A stretch of 64,000 bases of DNA, from NCBI GenBank assembly GCA_021401465.1, contig JADDMT010000063.1, positions 113,893 through 177,892 of the forward strand. Reading direction: 5' to 3'. Source of the stretch: Teratosphaeria epicoccoides. Taxonomy: Eukaryota; Ascomycota; Dothideomycetes; Mycosphaerellales; Teratosphaeriaceae. The notes under the pieces were generated by a model. It had not been told where the DNA came from. It did not search any database and saw only the letters and a list, made by a program, of their open reading frames with translations. A program made the position numbers and the translations under genes. Shown piece after piece: positions 1 to 9,036 of this stretch; position 1 is the first letter of the stretch, and every line of letters begins with the position of its first letter.

Positions 1-831
1 ACTCAAGCGATCTGCGACCACAGACCAGTAACGTTACAGCAATTCGAGGATCGAGCATTCGCTACGGAGCCATGCACGTTCTCGTCCTTCTGCTATCGGA
101 TTGAAGCCATTCGAATTATAGCTCGTATCTTGGCGGTCGCTCGCGCGAATGATGCCGAGCCAGACGAGATCCAGGCTGTCGACAATGCGCTCGCGAGCTG
201 GAAATATCACCTGCCAACATCGAAGTCAGACGTCATTGATCAATATGGCCACGTGGACCACATGCTCTTGCAAGCAAATGTCTTCGTCCAGTGCGCTACG
301 ATTATCCTTCACTTTCCACGAAGTGATCTTCCACTTACGATGTCGACGTGCAGTGATCTGGCGTGTACTAGACACACATCAAGGATCACCGCCACTTCAC
401 GACAACACACGGTCAAAGCCATATCTGCATCAAAAGAGCTGTCCAATCTCTCAGCTCTGCCTTGGTGCATGACCATCCATTCGCCGTTCTTCACTTACGG
501 ACTCATCCTGGGATGCATCGTGCAGCTCTCCGCAAGCTCAAGCCACGCTCAGACTTGCTTGCAACAGCATCGTGATCGAGTGACGCTGATGATCGGCGCT
601 CTCAAGACCTTGAGCGAGAAGTGGGCGGTGGCACAGAATGCTCTACGGCACCTGGTGAAGGTCTCGGGATCGATCTTTTGTGCGAAACCAACGCCAGACC
701 CTCTGCTGTGCAATTCTGCGCATGACAGCATGTTCGATGATGGAGGCTCGCCGGCGGATATGTCCTGGTTTGACCTGTTTGCTCTGGATGAGCTTCCAAA
801 TGAGCTGCCGGTTATTGGTCCGCTTATATAA
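1..831 (+). CDS. Fungal C6 transcription factor, C-terminal part (5' end outside window)
   Basis: The frame is open from base 1 to the TAA at 829-831, giving 276 residues with no start inside the window. The N-terminal Zn2Cys6 cluster would therefore lie upstream. The visible part is mostly helical. It contains a stretch like the fungal 'middle homology' regulatory region (around residues 15-110, with IIARILAVARA, then a Trp-containing helix ASWKYHLP and HMLLQANVFVQCATIILHFPR). Such a pattern is typical of the C-terminal half of ascomycete C6 regulators. It ends with an acidic, aromatic tail (SWFDLFALDELPNELP) that could act as an activation segment. That role is inference. The target pathway cannot be told, and the family call rests on pattern rather than on the DNA-binding domain. 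Confidence 0.55.
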   Translation, partial: TQAICDHRPVTLQQFEDRAFATEPCTFSSFCYRIEAIRIIARILAVARANDAEPDEIQAVDNALASWKYHLPTSKSDVIDQYGHVDHMLLQANVFVQCATIILHFPRSDLPLTMSTCSDLACTRHTSRITATSRQHTVKAISASKELSNLSALPWCMTIHSPFFTYGLILGCIVQLSASSSHAQTCLQQHRDRVTLMIGALKTLSEKWAVAQNALRHLVKVSGSIFCAKPTPDPLLCNSAHDSMFDDGGSPADMSWFDLFALDELPNELPVIGPLI

Positions 832-1809
832 TGGCATACAGGACACTCACTAGAGCGCTCTATGAGCCGACTCTCTGACGAGAACACCGCTTGAAGTCTT
901 TGATACCCAGATGCTGCCAAGACGGCCAGCGCGATCATCGGCCTTCAACATATTGACCTCTCAACGATTTCGGGTCAAGTGCCCAGACACGATCTGTCAG
1001 TTATAAAGTGAATCAGGCCCTTGCACTCCAGAACGATGGCCCACGGGTCCCATAGCTGCACGAGCAAGCATGGCACGCCATGCAAAGTCGCTCACTAACC
1101 TGGGACCATTGTCTCTTGTAGAAAGGAGACTACTCTTCTCCCCATTCTTGCTCCTCGTGCTCGACAACCTCTTTTGCAAAGGCCAGAGTCCGGAACGTTC
1201 AGGTCGAATTCGTCCTGGTGCAGATTTCACGGCATTGATCTAAGGTCGGTTTGGAGGGGCTGATCATCATTCTCGACACTGCTCCGCTTGCACGACTGAG
1301 TCTTTTGCATGGCCGCACCGCGGCAAAGGGGCACGCACAACGGCGTAAGTGGCGGCGTCAACCTTATTAGTGCTACTCAGTGTCCTAACACCCTATAAGG
1401 TGCCGATTGAGATGAGGCGCAACGAATCAGATTGCAGCATTGACCTCTGGTCCTTGCATGATGGCCTTTGACCACATGCTCCTTCGCCACGTTTCGCCGC
1501 ACATTGCCAGCTTCTATAACACAAGGAGCATAGTCCTCCTGGCGGTTAGGCGGTCTTGCGTGTTCTCGTTATTCACAGGAGTTACTGACATCATGACATT
1601 CAAAAGCGCCCAAACCGCCCGCCTGGCATGGCTTTGTTCCAGGTTTTGCGTTTTTCGGTACGCATGACGACGAGTCGTGAGTTGCAGTAGTCCACATGGC
1701 AGACATCTACTCTGCTCGCATGAGCATTTCCCATCAACGATTACGAGCTTACGACCTTCAACGCGCCGTTCTCCCAGCAATACGAAGACCTGCTTCACGA
1801 CCTTACACA
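832..1809. other. Intergenic, no supported gene
   Basis: This stretch has only short overlapping open frames on both strands, with no recognisable motif. It probably holds the 3' UTR of the transcription factor and the promoter of the 70-aa gene. Confidence 0.6.
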
Positions 1810-2078
1810 ATGCCTTCCTCGAAGGGCGAGCCCACTGATCCCGAGTTGAGGGACAGGATTAAGGAAGAAGTGAAGGCTGAAGAGAAGGGTACGCATGCAG
1901 AGTGTTCGGCTCGTGCGATCATGGTCAGACTAACAATTCCATAGGCGGAGGCAAAGGCAGCTGGTCTGCTTGGAAGGCTGGAGAGATGGCGAGGCGTTAC
2001 GAAGCTGAGGGCGGCGACTACAAGGACACCGGCGACAATAAGAACAAAGCGCAGAAAGGCGAGCCCGAGAAGAAGTGA
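1810..2078 (+). CDS. Conserved small hydrophilic fungal protein (70 aa)
   Basis: There are two exons, 1810-1888 and 1945-2078. The 56-bp intron 1889-1944 has a GTACGC donor, a CTAAC branch site and a TAG acceptor. Splicing joins the two halves in frame and gives 70 residues beginning MPSSKGEPTDPELRDRIKEE. After an acidic, charged helix comes a glycine turn, then WSAWKAGEMARRYE, then a Lys/Glu/Asn-rich disordered tail ending EPEKK. I recognise this as a small protein family found across filamentous ascomycetes, with WSAWKA as its most conserved part. No function is known to me. There is no signal peptide or membrane segment. The intron position matches the break between the charged helix and the GGGKG turn, which supports the model. 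Confidence 0.75.
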
Positions 2079-2512
2079 TAACAGCACCTGCAACACCGAT
2101 CAGCTGTGCTGCACATCACGAACACATCTGTCCTGTACTCATGCATTGGGCCAAACGCGGCTGCATTGCTTCATGGTGAAGCTGAAAACTTGAAGGTCCG
2201 CGACTCGATCAACAACAGCCAGCGCATTTCCTACGGCTAAGAAGCCGCTGAACTCAATCCGGGAGTGCTGGAAGTCGTATTCTGCATGTCATTGATAGCG
2301 TCCTGCCACCATGTCCTTTGTCACTCGTGAATCATAACAATTCCCCCCTTCTTGAATGTCAAATCAAATAAATCAGTGCCAGATCATGCCAAAGCGCCCA
2401 ACTCCACGCACATGCTGAGGATCCCGCCGAAACACCTTCGCTTTAAACCCACCAATGCATTTTAGACACCATATCCTCGAGGTCTGCTCTAGCCATGCGA
2501 CTGAAGCATCTC
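2079..2512. other. Intergenic, convergent 3' ends
   Basis: This stretch lies between the 3' ends of two convergent genes. I see no further gene. It is AT-richer around 2335-2375 and may hold polyadenylation signals. Confidence 0.5.
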
Positions 2513-3034
2513 TCACCACCCTGGCCTCTGCCTCGCCCCAAAATTTCTCTGTGCCTGACCCACCATCCTCGCAACGCGCTCCCTCTCCTTCCAGTACCCA
2601 TACTCATGTGCCCATTTCTCTTGCCAATACCCCACATCCTCCGCCACGCCCTCCACGCCCCTCGCGTACACCCAGAATCCCAGCGCCGCAAGCCCACCCC
2701 ATAGCAGCGTCCGCCTCGCCAATCGGAACCAGAAGAGGAGGGTCTGCCATAGCATATCCAGTATCTTCAGACTGACAAGCACGATGACGAGGAGAAGCGC
2801 AATGCTCGCCAGGTCTGGTTTTCGCGACACTTGGTCGACGATTGTCAAGAGGTATATTCTGGCGGTGTCGAAGAGGGTGTAGGCTTTGGAGAGGTAGGGC
2901 GAGTAGGAGGTGTAGGCTCGGTAGGCGCGGGCATGGTCGCCGTTGAGAAGGTAGGCGACCCAGTCTGCGCGCGACGTGTTAGTGCGTGGATCTGCTGTGT
3001 GTGAGAGCGAGGATGTACCTTGGATGTTCTCCAT
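2513..3034 (-). CDS. APQ12-like nuclear pore assembly/biogenesis protein
   Basis: Exon 1 is only 16 nt (3019-3034, MENIQ). A 54-bp intron (2965-3018, GTACAT donor, CTAAC branch site, CAG acceptor) follows, then exon 2 (2513-2964). The product is 155 residues. The intron is itself in frame, so an unspliced reading looks open. The middle holds two hydrophobic segments, one around LASIALLLVIVLVSLKILDML and one around LLWGGLAALGFWVYARG, joined by an Arg-rich turn (FWFRLARR). A charged C-terminus follows. The pair of membrane segments with a conserved SLKILD motif fits the APQ12 family. These are nuclear-envelope/ER proteins linked to membrane fluidity, pore assembly and mRNA export in yeast. The family call is from memory of the pattern. 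Confidence 0.72.
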   Translation of the reverse strand: MENIQGTSSLSHTADPRTNTSRADWVAYLLNGDHARAYRAYTSYSPYLSKAYTLFDTARIYLLTIVDQVSRKPDLASIALLLVIVLVSLKILDMLWQTLLFWFRLARRTLLWGGLAALGFWVYARGVEGVAEDVGYWQEKWAHEYGYWKERERVARMVGQAQRNFGARQRPGW

Positions 3035-3460
3035 GGTGCTGTGGTTGGAGTTGGGAATCAGCACGAGCAGAATGCGCAGCATCCTTTTCGCTTCTGGGGA
3101 GCACACTAACGTTTCAGCTTCGCACGTGAAACGTGTGGCGTTGAGTGGCCGAATGTTTATCCACCCGATGGTTCGCAAGTCCCGTAACGTGCTAGGTGTA
3201 TAACATGCCATCACATTATTATTGGCTGTGCATTCTGATCGTGCTGAGAGTAATATGCGGCAAGCCATATAGACATCCAACACAACGCTTTCGCGACGAG
3301 CTGTGGAGTAATTGAGTAATTCCGATGTTATGGCTGCTGATGCGAGTGCGTAGAGCGATAACCTCTGGACTCTACCGCGTCCCATTGATCCGGAGCAGCG
3401 CAATAGATTACAAACATTACAGATCGTACCTCCTAGGCCATGCGTGGCACTATATAATAA
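3035..3460. other. Intergenic (promoter of the APQ12-like gene)
   Basis: This stretch lies between two genes on the minus strand. The open frame running through it upstream of the APQ12-like start has no matching domain. It is taken as 5' UTR and promoter. Confidence 0.5.
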
Positions 3461-5899
3461 TTACAAAGCGTGGCTTGGGCTGATAGCACTCCTAGGTGAC
3501 GTGGGGTTACTCGCGCTGTGCAAACTTCCACTCCTATGACCCGCCGGTAGACTCCCAAGCAACTCCACTCGTTCCTCAATCTCCCGGACCTTCGAGCTGA
3601 CCAGTTGACCGAAACTCCTTTGCGGTCTCAGGAAGCGAACGGGGCTTGAGCCGTCGCCAGTAAAATCGAATTCGCTGATCTCGCTCCAGGATGGGTAGTG
3701 CACATTGTCTGGAGGGAAGGATCTTGCGGAGTTGGGAGGCTGTAGATGCGGCGAAGGTCGTTGGTTTGGACTTTCCGAAGTGGCCTGATGCGGCGGTGCA
3801 TAGGGTTGCGTCCATGGCGGAAGAGACTGCTGGTACGCAGAGCTGAGCCCTTGCTCCCGGGGCGGTACTCGGATCGGTTCTGGAGGTGCTTTTGAGGAGG
3901 CCTTCGCAGCCACGTTCCTTGGCTTGCTCCTCGAAGGTGATTCTTCTTGTTCGAAGAATGTCGGGTCTGAAGGTGCGGCGAACTCATTCTGTGAGGGAGG
4001 CAGCTGTGCCCTCCTGCCCTCATCAAGTCGATCAGAAGCGTGCGCTTGCTGCATGGGTGACACCCAGGGCCCCTTGAAGGTTTCCAGGCTGTGGATGTGT
4101 CCGAGATGAGGCAAGACGTCTACAGGACTAGGCCTGTCATTTGGGCTCGAGTCCGAGGCGGACGCCAGGGGCCGACGGGTGGTTGGAGTACATAGTGTTG
4201 AGTTCGGCTCTGATACCGGTTGTGACTTGTGCTGTTTGCTTGGCGCAGGAGGCTCATATCTTGTGGGAGGGAGTATCGGACCAGATATACGTCGTGGCTC
4301 CCGTGACTGTGTCTGACCTCGGAGCGATCCAAGTCGCTTTGGACCTGACGGTGTCTGATCCCGGAGAGACCCAAGTCGCTTTAGTCCTGATGCCCGAGAC
4401 GGTTTTTGCACTTTGCTGGGAGGCTCATATCGAGCTGGGGAGAGCACCGTTCCAGAGACAGGTCGAGACTTCGGCTCTGGTCCTCTAGGTGTTTCGGGGT
4501 CTACCAGGCGTATTGTCTGATGAGATGGAAACAGCGACAGCGTCCGCTGGGACGGTTGGCGTGCGAGCACGCGTTGTTGTATCTGCTCGAAAGCGAGTCG
4601 GCGTCGTGCACTGGGTGTGTTTGCCTCCGATGGTAGGCGAGATTCTCCTCCCAATGTCGGAGATTCTTGGATCTTGGAAATTTCTGACTCCTGCGACGGA
4701 TAACAAAATTGAGCTTTGCAGGATACAGGTCTAGATGGCATGTCCGTTCGATTGCCGCCTCCAAAGCCCATCATAACCAATGGTTTGCCCGAGTCGAGTG
4801 CTCCGGAACGCTGTCTCTTGACAGCTGCTGGGCTAGAAAACCGCTGCGGTCTCATCAATGAGGTCCACGACACTGGACGATGTCCTTGCTGCTGCTGATC
4901 AGGAGGAGAGGCCATCGCATCCTCGACCGTCGAACTAGACCGTCCATGAGGCGATAACTCGATAGGGAAGATAGCATCGCCTTGAAGCTCGTGCGGGCTT
5001 GCAGCGCGTTGGGTAGGCAGGGACGGCAGAGGTCTACTGTCTAACTCGTGACCAGGACTGGGCATGGAGCTATCAACTCCTGGAAGGGGAAAGACATCCG
5101 CCTCTGGCCCGAGCCCAGAGGGTTGCCTGGAATCTAGTCTCGTTGGAGGCAGGCGGGCAGATCTTAGCGGCGTGGGTGATGGAAGAAGCCCAACGCGCGG
5201 AGCGCCGTCACCTGCAAACCCTTCATCTCTCGTGTTTGTGCATCCGTCAGCCCACTCGTCTGGAAGCGTGGCAGGGGACGGTACAGCCGTGACCTCGTGT
5301 TTGAGAGGGTGCCACATCTCCGGGTCCTTCTCCGTGGCATCAGAGCGAGGCCGATCTCTAAAGTATGTGCCAGTCCTCCTCTTTCTTCGATGAGCGAAAA
5401 AGCCTACGACTCCGAGGAGTGCCAGTGCAAGTCCTCCAATTGTGACGCCGATGATAATTGCCGCGTCCAGGTCGCTAGTCTGACCAGATGCCATGCCGCT
5501 GGGTGTTGAGTGAGCCGACGCCGAGCTTATCTCTCTCGTACTTGCGGTTCTCATATCTGTCTTTCCGGTACTTGCAAAAGTCGGCGAAGTCGCAGGCGGA
5601 GATGTGACTATGGATCCGGACGTGACAGCAAAAGTCGAAGAATCAATGACAATCGCAGAAGGTAGCGGGCTAAGGCTAGTATATTCGTAGCCACTGAGAA
5701 GGGACTCTGCTAAGCTCAGCAGGACATCGCTCGTCTTGAAGGTAGTTGGAGCGGGTGAGGTTCCATCTGAAGCAGATGCAGTCCTTAACGTCCCTTTCGT
5801 ACTTGTAGCTGGTAGCTGTGTATTGATGGTGGTGATCTCAGATTCTGTTTGTGCTACTGCCGTTACCACTGCGAAAATGGCGGCTATTAGACGGCTCAT
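3461..5899 (-). CDS. Large Ser/Thr-rich single-pass membrane protein, signal peptide plus cytosolic tail
   Basis: This is a single exon of 812 residues starting at the ATG at 5899. A signal peptide (MSRLIAAIFAVVTAVA) is followed by about 120 residues rich in Ser and Thr, likely O-glycosylated. One membrane helix follows at about 146-169 (AAIIIGVTIGGLALALLGVV), then a basic stop-transfer stretch (HRRKRR). The remaining 640 or so residues are disordered, Pro/Ser-rich and presumably cytosolic. The layout resembles fungal Mid2/Wsc-type wall sensors and the many SKG6-like single-pass proteins. No WSC or other named ectodomain is visible. A 14-residue tandem repeat lies in the tail (separate entry), flanked by two copies of an ARYEPP/TRYEPP motif. 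Function is unknown. A sensor or polarity role is inference. Confidence 0.7.
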   Translation of the reverse strand: MSRLIAAIFAVVTAVAQTESEITTINTQLPATSTKGTLRTASASDGTSPAPTTFKTSDVLLSLAESLLSGYEYTSLSPLPSAIVIDSSTFAVTSGSIVTSPPATSPTFASTGKTDMRTASTREISSASAHSTPSGMASGQTSDLDAAIIIGVTIGGLALALLGVVGFFAHRRKRRTGTYFRDRPRSDATEKDPEMWHPLKHEVTAVPSPATLPDEWADGCTNTRDEGFAGDGAPRVGLLPSPTPLRSARLPPTRLDSRQPSGLGPEADVFPLPGVDSSMPSPGHELDSRPLPSLPTQRAASPHELQGDAIFPIELSPHGRSSSTVEDAMASPPDQQQQGHRPVSWTSLMRPQRFSSPAAVKRQRSGALDSGKPLVMMGFGGGNRTDMPSRPVSCKAQFCYPSQESEISKIQESPTLGGESRLPSEANTPSARRRLAFEQIQQRVLARQPSQRTLSLFPSHQTIRLVDPETPRGPEPKSRPVSGTVLSPARYEPPSKVQKPSRASGLKRLGSLRDQTPSGPKRLGSLRGQTQSREPRRISGPILPPTRYEPPAPSKQHKSQPVSEPNSTLCTPTTRRPLASASDSSPNDRPSPVDVLPHLGHIHSLETFKGPWVSPMQQAHASDRLDEGRRAQLPPSQNEFAAPSDPTFFEQEESPSRSKPRNVAAKASSKAPPEPIRVPPREQGLSSAYQQSLPPWTQPYAPPHQATSESPNQRPSPHLQPPNSARSFPPDNVHYPSWSEISEFDFTGDGSSPVRFLRPQRSFGQLVSSKVREIEERVELLGSLPAGHRSGSLHSASNPTSPRSAISPSHAL
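4309..4392 (-). repeat. Tandem 42-bp coding repeat (2 copies)
   Basis: The copies are 4309-4350 and 4351-4392. On the minus strand they encode two versions of a 14-residue unit, SGLKRLGSLRDQTP and SGPKRLGSLRGQTQ, in the cytosolic tail of the Ser/Thr-rich membrane protein. The unit is basic and contains an R-L-G-S-L core. It could be a phosphorylation or docking motif, but that is a guess. Confidence 0.8.
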
Positions 5900-7221
5900 G
5901 ATCAAGAAGCGCCGTTCCTGGCCCCGCTCATATTATGTTATGCCGCACGCCAGATGTTCGTGCTGGCAATGATACCAGTAAGGGCCCACGAATGATTATG
6001 ATGAATGACCGCGGACGAAGCTGCCCGCTTGCCCAAGAAATGTGATCCAGGACTAACTGAGAAGATAGCCACCAAAGGATTGACAATGCGAATATTGAAT
6101 GCCAGGCAGCGACCTCCGAAGGAATCGTCCACGCTCCCACTGGACGAGCTGTGCTATGTCGCTGAATGGATGAATGGGTGAGGAATCACACAGAACGATT
6201 GCATGCGACTTGCCAGCAGCCTACCTCAACCCTTCCTGCACAGATCGTGGACGAGGCAGCGCCCTATGGTCACGGATGGTATTGCCGAGTGAGATTACTA
6301 CCAAGAGCTCTGTCTGGGCTCGCAATCGCCATGATGAGCTATGGCCTTGCCGAATATCAGTCCAAGGCATACTAATGGATTGCCACAGCTCCACCAGATT
6401 AGAGAGTCCAGGATGTCAAATGCAGACCGGGCATAAAAGCGCAGGGTTGGGCGGGCATGCCTTGCACGCAAGGGAAGGGCAGAGCCTCCTGTTAAGATCA
6501 TGGCAGCAGCACAATCTGAGTTATGCTGCACGGGACAGAACTCAGTCAAGCTGTCGTCAGAGGTTGCCAAGGCATGCCACGTTCTGAGCGCGTGTGGCGG
6601 TAGTGGAACAGTTCAAGTTGCGACATTCTTCTCCACAATACCAAGGAATGCGTTCAAGAAGCAGACCGGTGGCTCTGGTTTTGGTGATTGGGTCTGTAAG
6701 CCACTCTGTGCAGGAACTCCAGGCGCATCCGCTTCATGTCCGCCAGGGGTGATCACTTCAAACTAAGTATTAAGAGATGGCGACTCTGACATGAGATGCA
6801 GTGTCTGAACGCGTCAAAGCAGATTACATAGGAAGATGCACAGATCGCTCCAGCCACGTTGGCTCTCATTTAGGGATCAGGTGTCGACGGTGACTTTATG
6901 CAGGTGTCTGCGCTTGGTCTGTGCAAGTTTCATATGGATTTGGGAGAGATCGAAATAGACGAGTTGTGGTGAGCTCCAGGGTCCAGGGACGGCAGGAGGC
7001 TGTAGACGTCGGAATGTCGCAATTTGCATCAGGCATAAACTTCGCTGCTGCTGTCGGCGTGGAGTCGGAGAATACCAAGGTACCTTAGGTAAAATTATCA
7101 ACTTCCAGACGTTGCACCTTACCCCATCGATCCAGAACGCTGAGGATGTATTGCGACCTGAACACGAGAAGCTGCCACCATCTGACGCGACCATATTCAC
7201 ATCTCGCGCTGACACATACGG
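5900..7221. other. Intergenic, 1.3 kb, no supported gene
   Basis: Several short frames exist (for example 6174-6587 and 6500-6766 on the plus strand). None has a domain, a signal peptide or an intron structure that would make a convincing gene. Confidence 0.5.
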
Positions 7222-8721
7222 TTAACCTTCGAAGCTGTATCTCAACCACTCGCCCACTGCCCTCAAACTCTCCCATCGTACAGTCTCGTTCTCATCCTGC
7301 ATTAACGCCATTACGCGCGCCTTCAGACCAGTCTTTTCTAGAACCTGCCGCTTCTCTGGACACTCCTTGACTAAAGAGGCGACGTCATTGCACCCAATCG
7401 CGAGTACCTGTTTATCATTCTGCCATTCTTTTGACAATATCTCAGCCAGTTTCTTTGGCAAAGCACCTTGATTGGAGTCGATGATTGCCTTGGCATTCTC
7501 TCGCCAAAAGTCCTGGTTCTTATGCGGCGGCGACCATCGCAAGTGTCCACTGTTCACTTCCGCAGCATATTCGTCGAGGGTCGTCTGCGATGACGTGTAT
7601 TCTTGAAGCATGCTGGTAAGCTTCTCTAGATCTTCCAGAAGATCTTGATCGGTCAAATGTCGCGTCTTCAGGTTGCTCAAGACCTCCGGAAGCCGAGCAG
7701 CGAGCGCCGCAGGCATGAGCGTGGTTTTATTGCAAGATAGCAAGTTGTACAGTGTCCCTATCAGGAGCCTAGTTGTTTTCTCCTTTGGCGAAATGCGTAG
7801 AAGCTGGGTGTATAGCGGCACAAGGTCATGCTCTTCATCGAGACCTTTGCCGACCAGCTTCCCCTCAAACGAGAGCTGCCAAACGACTAGAAGGATGTGA
7901 TATAGCAGCTGCAGACCGACGCCGCCCCCGACTCTCACATTGCTGTCGGCAGTGCTCCTAATGCTCGTTGCCCTTGAAGCGCCGTTGTACAATGTGCTGT
8001 CGCTGTCCTTCCCACATGTCGCATTGCGCAGGACGTCTATCAGGGGCCCGATTATCTCTTTCCGTTGTTGCCAGAATTGTTGCCTTGACTTTGAGGTTCT
8101 GAGTAGTGCGCTGTATTCCTGCACTGCGATGTCTTGCAGGTTTGAGTCTGACGTATTCGATAGTGCTGCGATGTACGAGTACACTTTCGGCAGGGCCTCG
8201 TCAATCTCGGGTGTTGATCTCGATTGCGCGACCAGTGCTGTTGAGAGCAAGGATGAAAGTACGGCGGAAGTCAAGAGTGGTATTGGGTCCTCGGCGTTGT
8301 TAGACTGCTTGAGGAGTGGCAGTAACGGTTTGTATGGTTGCGGGTGCTTCACCAAGGAGTCCACGAAAGAGGGGATATCTGTACAGCATTAGCATGGATC
8401 AACATGCTGCGTGCCATGTTCCTTGCCTTCCATCAAGTCGCCAACCAGGACGAGCATGTACTGCAAGATATCGGTTCTCTTGGCAGCGCTTTCGAATATG
8501 CTCTTGACCTCGCCGCTGCCAAGCAAGAGTGTGGTGTATGTAGCGATACCATCCTCAACGGTTTGCTTCCTCTGTTCTTTTCTGACTTTGTCGACCGCCT
8601 TTATCTTCTTCAGGTCTGCTTCTGTGATGGTCTTCGCTCGGACGGCACCCTCCCAGCTTATGGGCCGTGCGCGGATGTTGTTCTGCAGCGATTGTATGTA
8701 CGCGGGAGGGTCCAAAGACAT
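7222..8721 (-). CDS. VMA13: V-type H+-ATPase V1 subunit H
   Basis: There are two exons, 8427-8721 and 7222-8378, giving 483 residues. Yeast Vma13 is 478. Subunit H is the regulatory V1 subunit that couples ATP hydrolysis to proton flow and silences free V1. The sequence shows the family's all-helical ARM/HEAT-like build. Family landmarks include SWEGAVRAKTITEADL near the N-terminus, LLYHILLVVWQLSFEG in the middle, and the C-terminal KNQDFWRENAKAI and VRWESLRAVGEWL. The 48-bp intron (8379-8426) begins with GC rather than GT. Only that choice joins both frames and gives the expected GDLMEDIPSFVDSL junction. The gene is divergent from the Scp1 gene, with 315 bp between the two starts. Confidence 0.95.
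8379..8426 (-). other. GC-AG intron in VMA13
   Basis: On the minus strand the intron starts GCAAGG and ends GTACAG, with CTAAT close to the 3' end. It is 48 bp long. No GT in the exon 1 tail gives an intron of usable length that restores the frame. The GC donor is followed by AAGG, the strong context usual for GC-AG introns. Confidence 0.8.
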
Positions 8722-9036
8722 GATGGAGGCAAAGATCTGGACAGCAAACGAAAGAGGCGAATATGTCAACGGTTGAGCCCACATGCAATGGACAGCGTCG
8801 CACAAGGGAGGGCTGCTACGAGCTCACTAGCGCAATGGCGATCAATTCCAGAACCTGTCTTCACATCTCTTCAAAGCTTTCCCTCGCGCGAACTCAACCA
8901 AATTCGATCGGCATCTTGAAATCACAGTCCGGCGCTTGCGATAGCCTTGATCCTTCAAGTGTATCAACAGGAACAGGATGACAAAGCTAGCACTCCTCTA
9001 GCTACATATTATTGTGTCGGAAATGGCGGACCGTAC
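8722..9036. promoter_or_regulatory. Divergent promoter of VMA13 and SCP1
   Basis: The two start codons are 315 bp apart and point away from each other, so both promoters and both 5' UTRs lie here. I looked for an SRE-like or TATA box and found none I would defend. The open frame that extends SCP1 upstream to 8947 begins with a non-ATG codon. Confidence 0.6.

Noticed and set aside
6174..6766. Short plus-strand frames of 88-137 codons
   Set aside because: No recognisable motif and no support from neighbouring splice signals.
8947..9036. Upstream extension of the SCAP homologue by 30 codons
   Set aside because: It starts at a non-ATG codon and lacks family similarity. The first ATG is at 9037, where the conserved N-terminus begins.
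8722..9036. SREBP-binding element (SRE) controlling SCP1
   Set aside because: I found no convincing match by eye, so no site is claimed.
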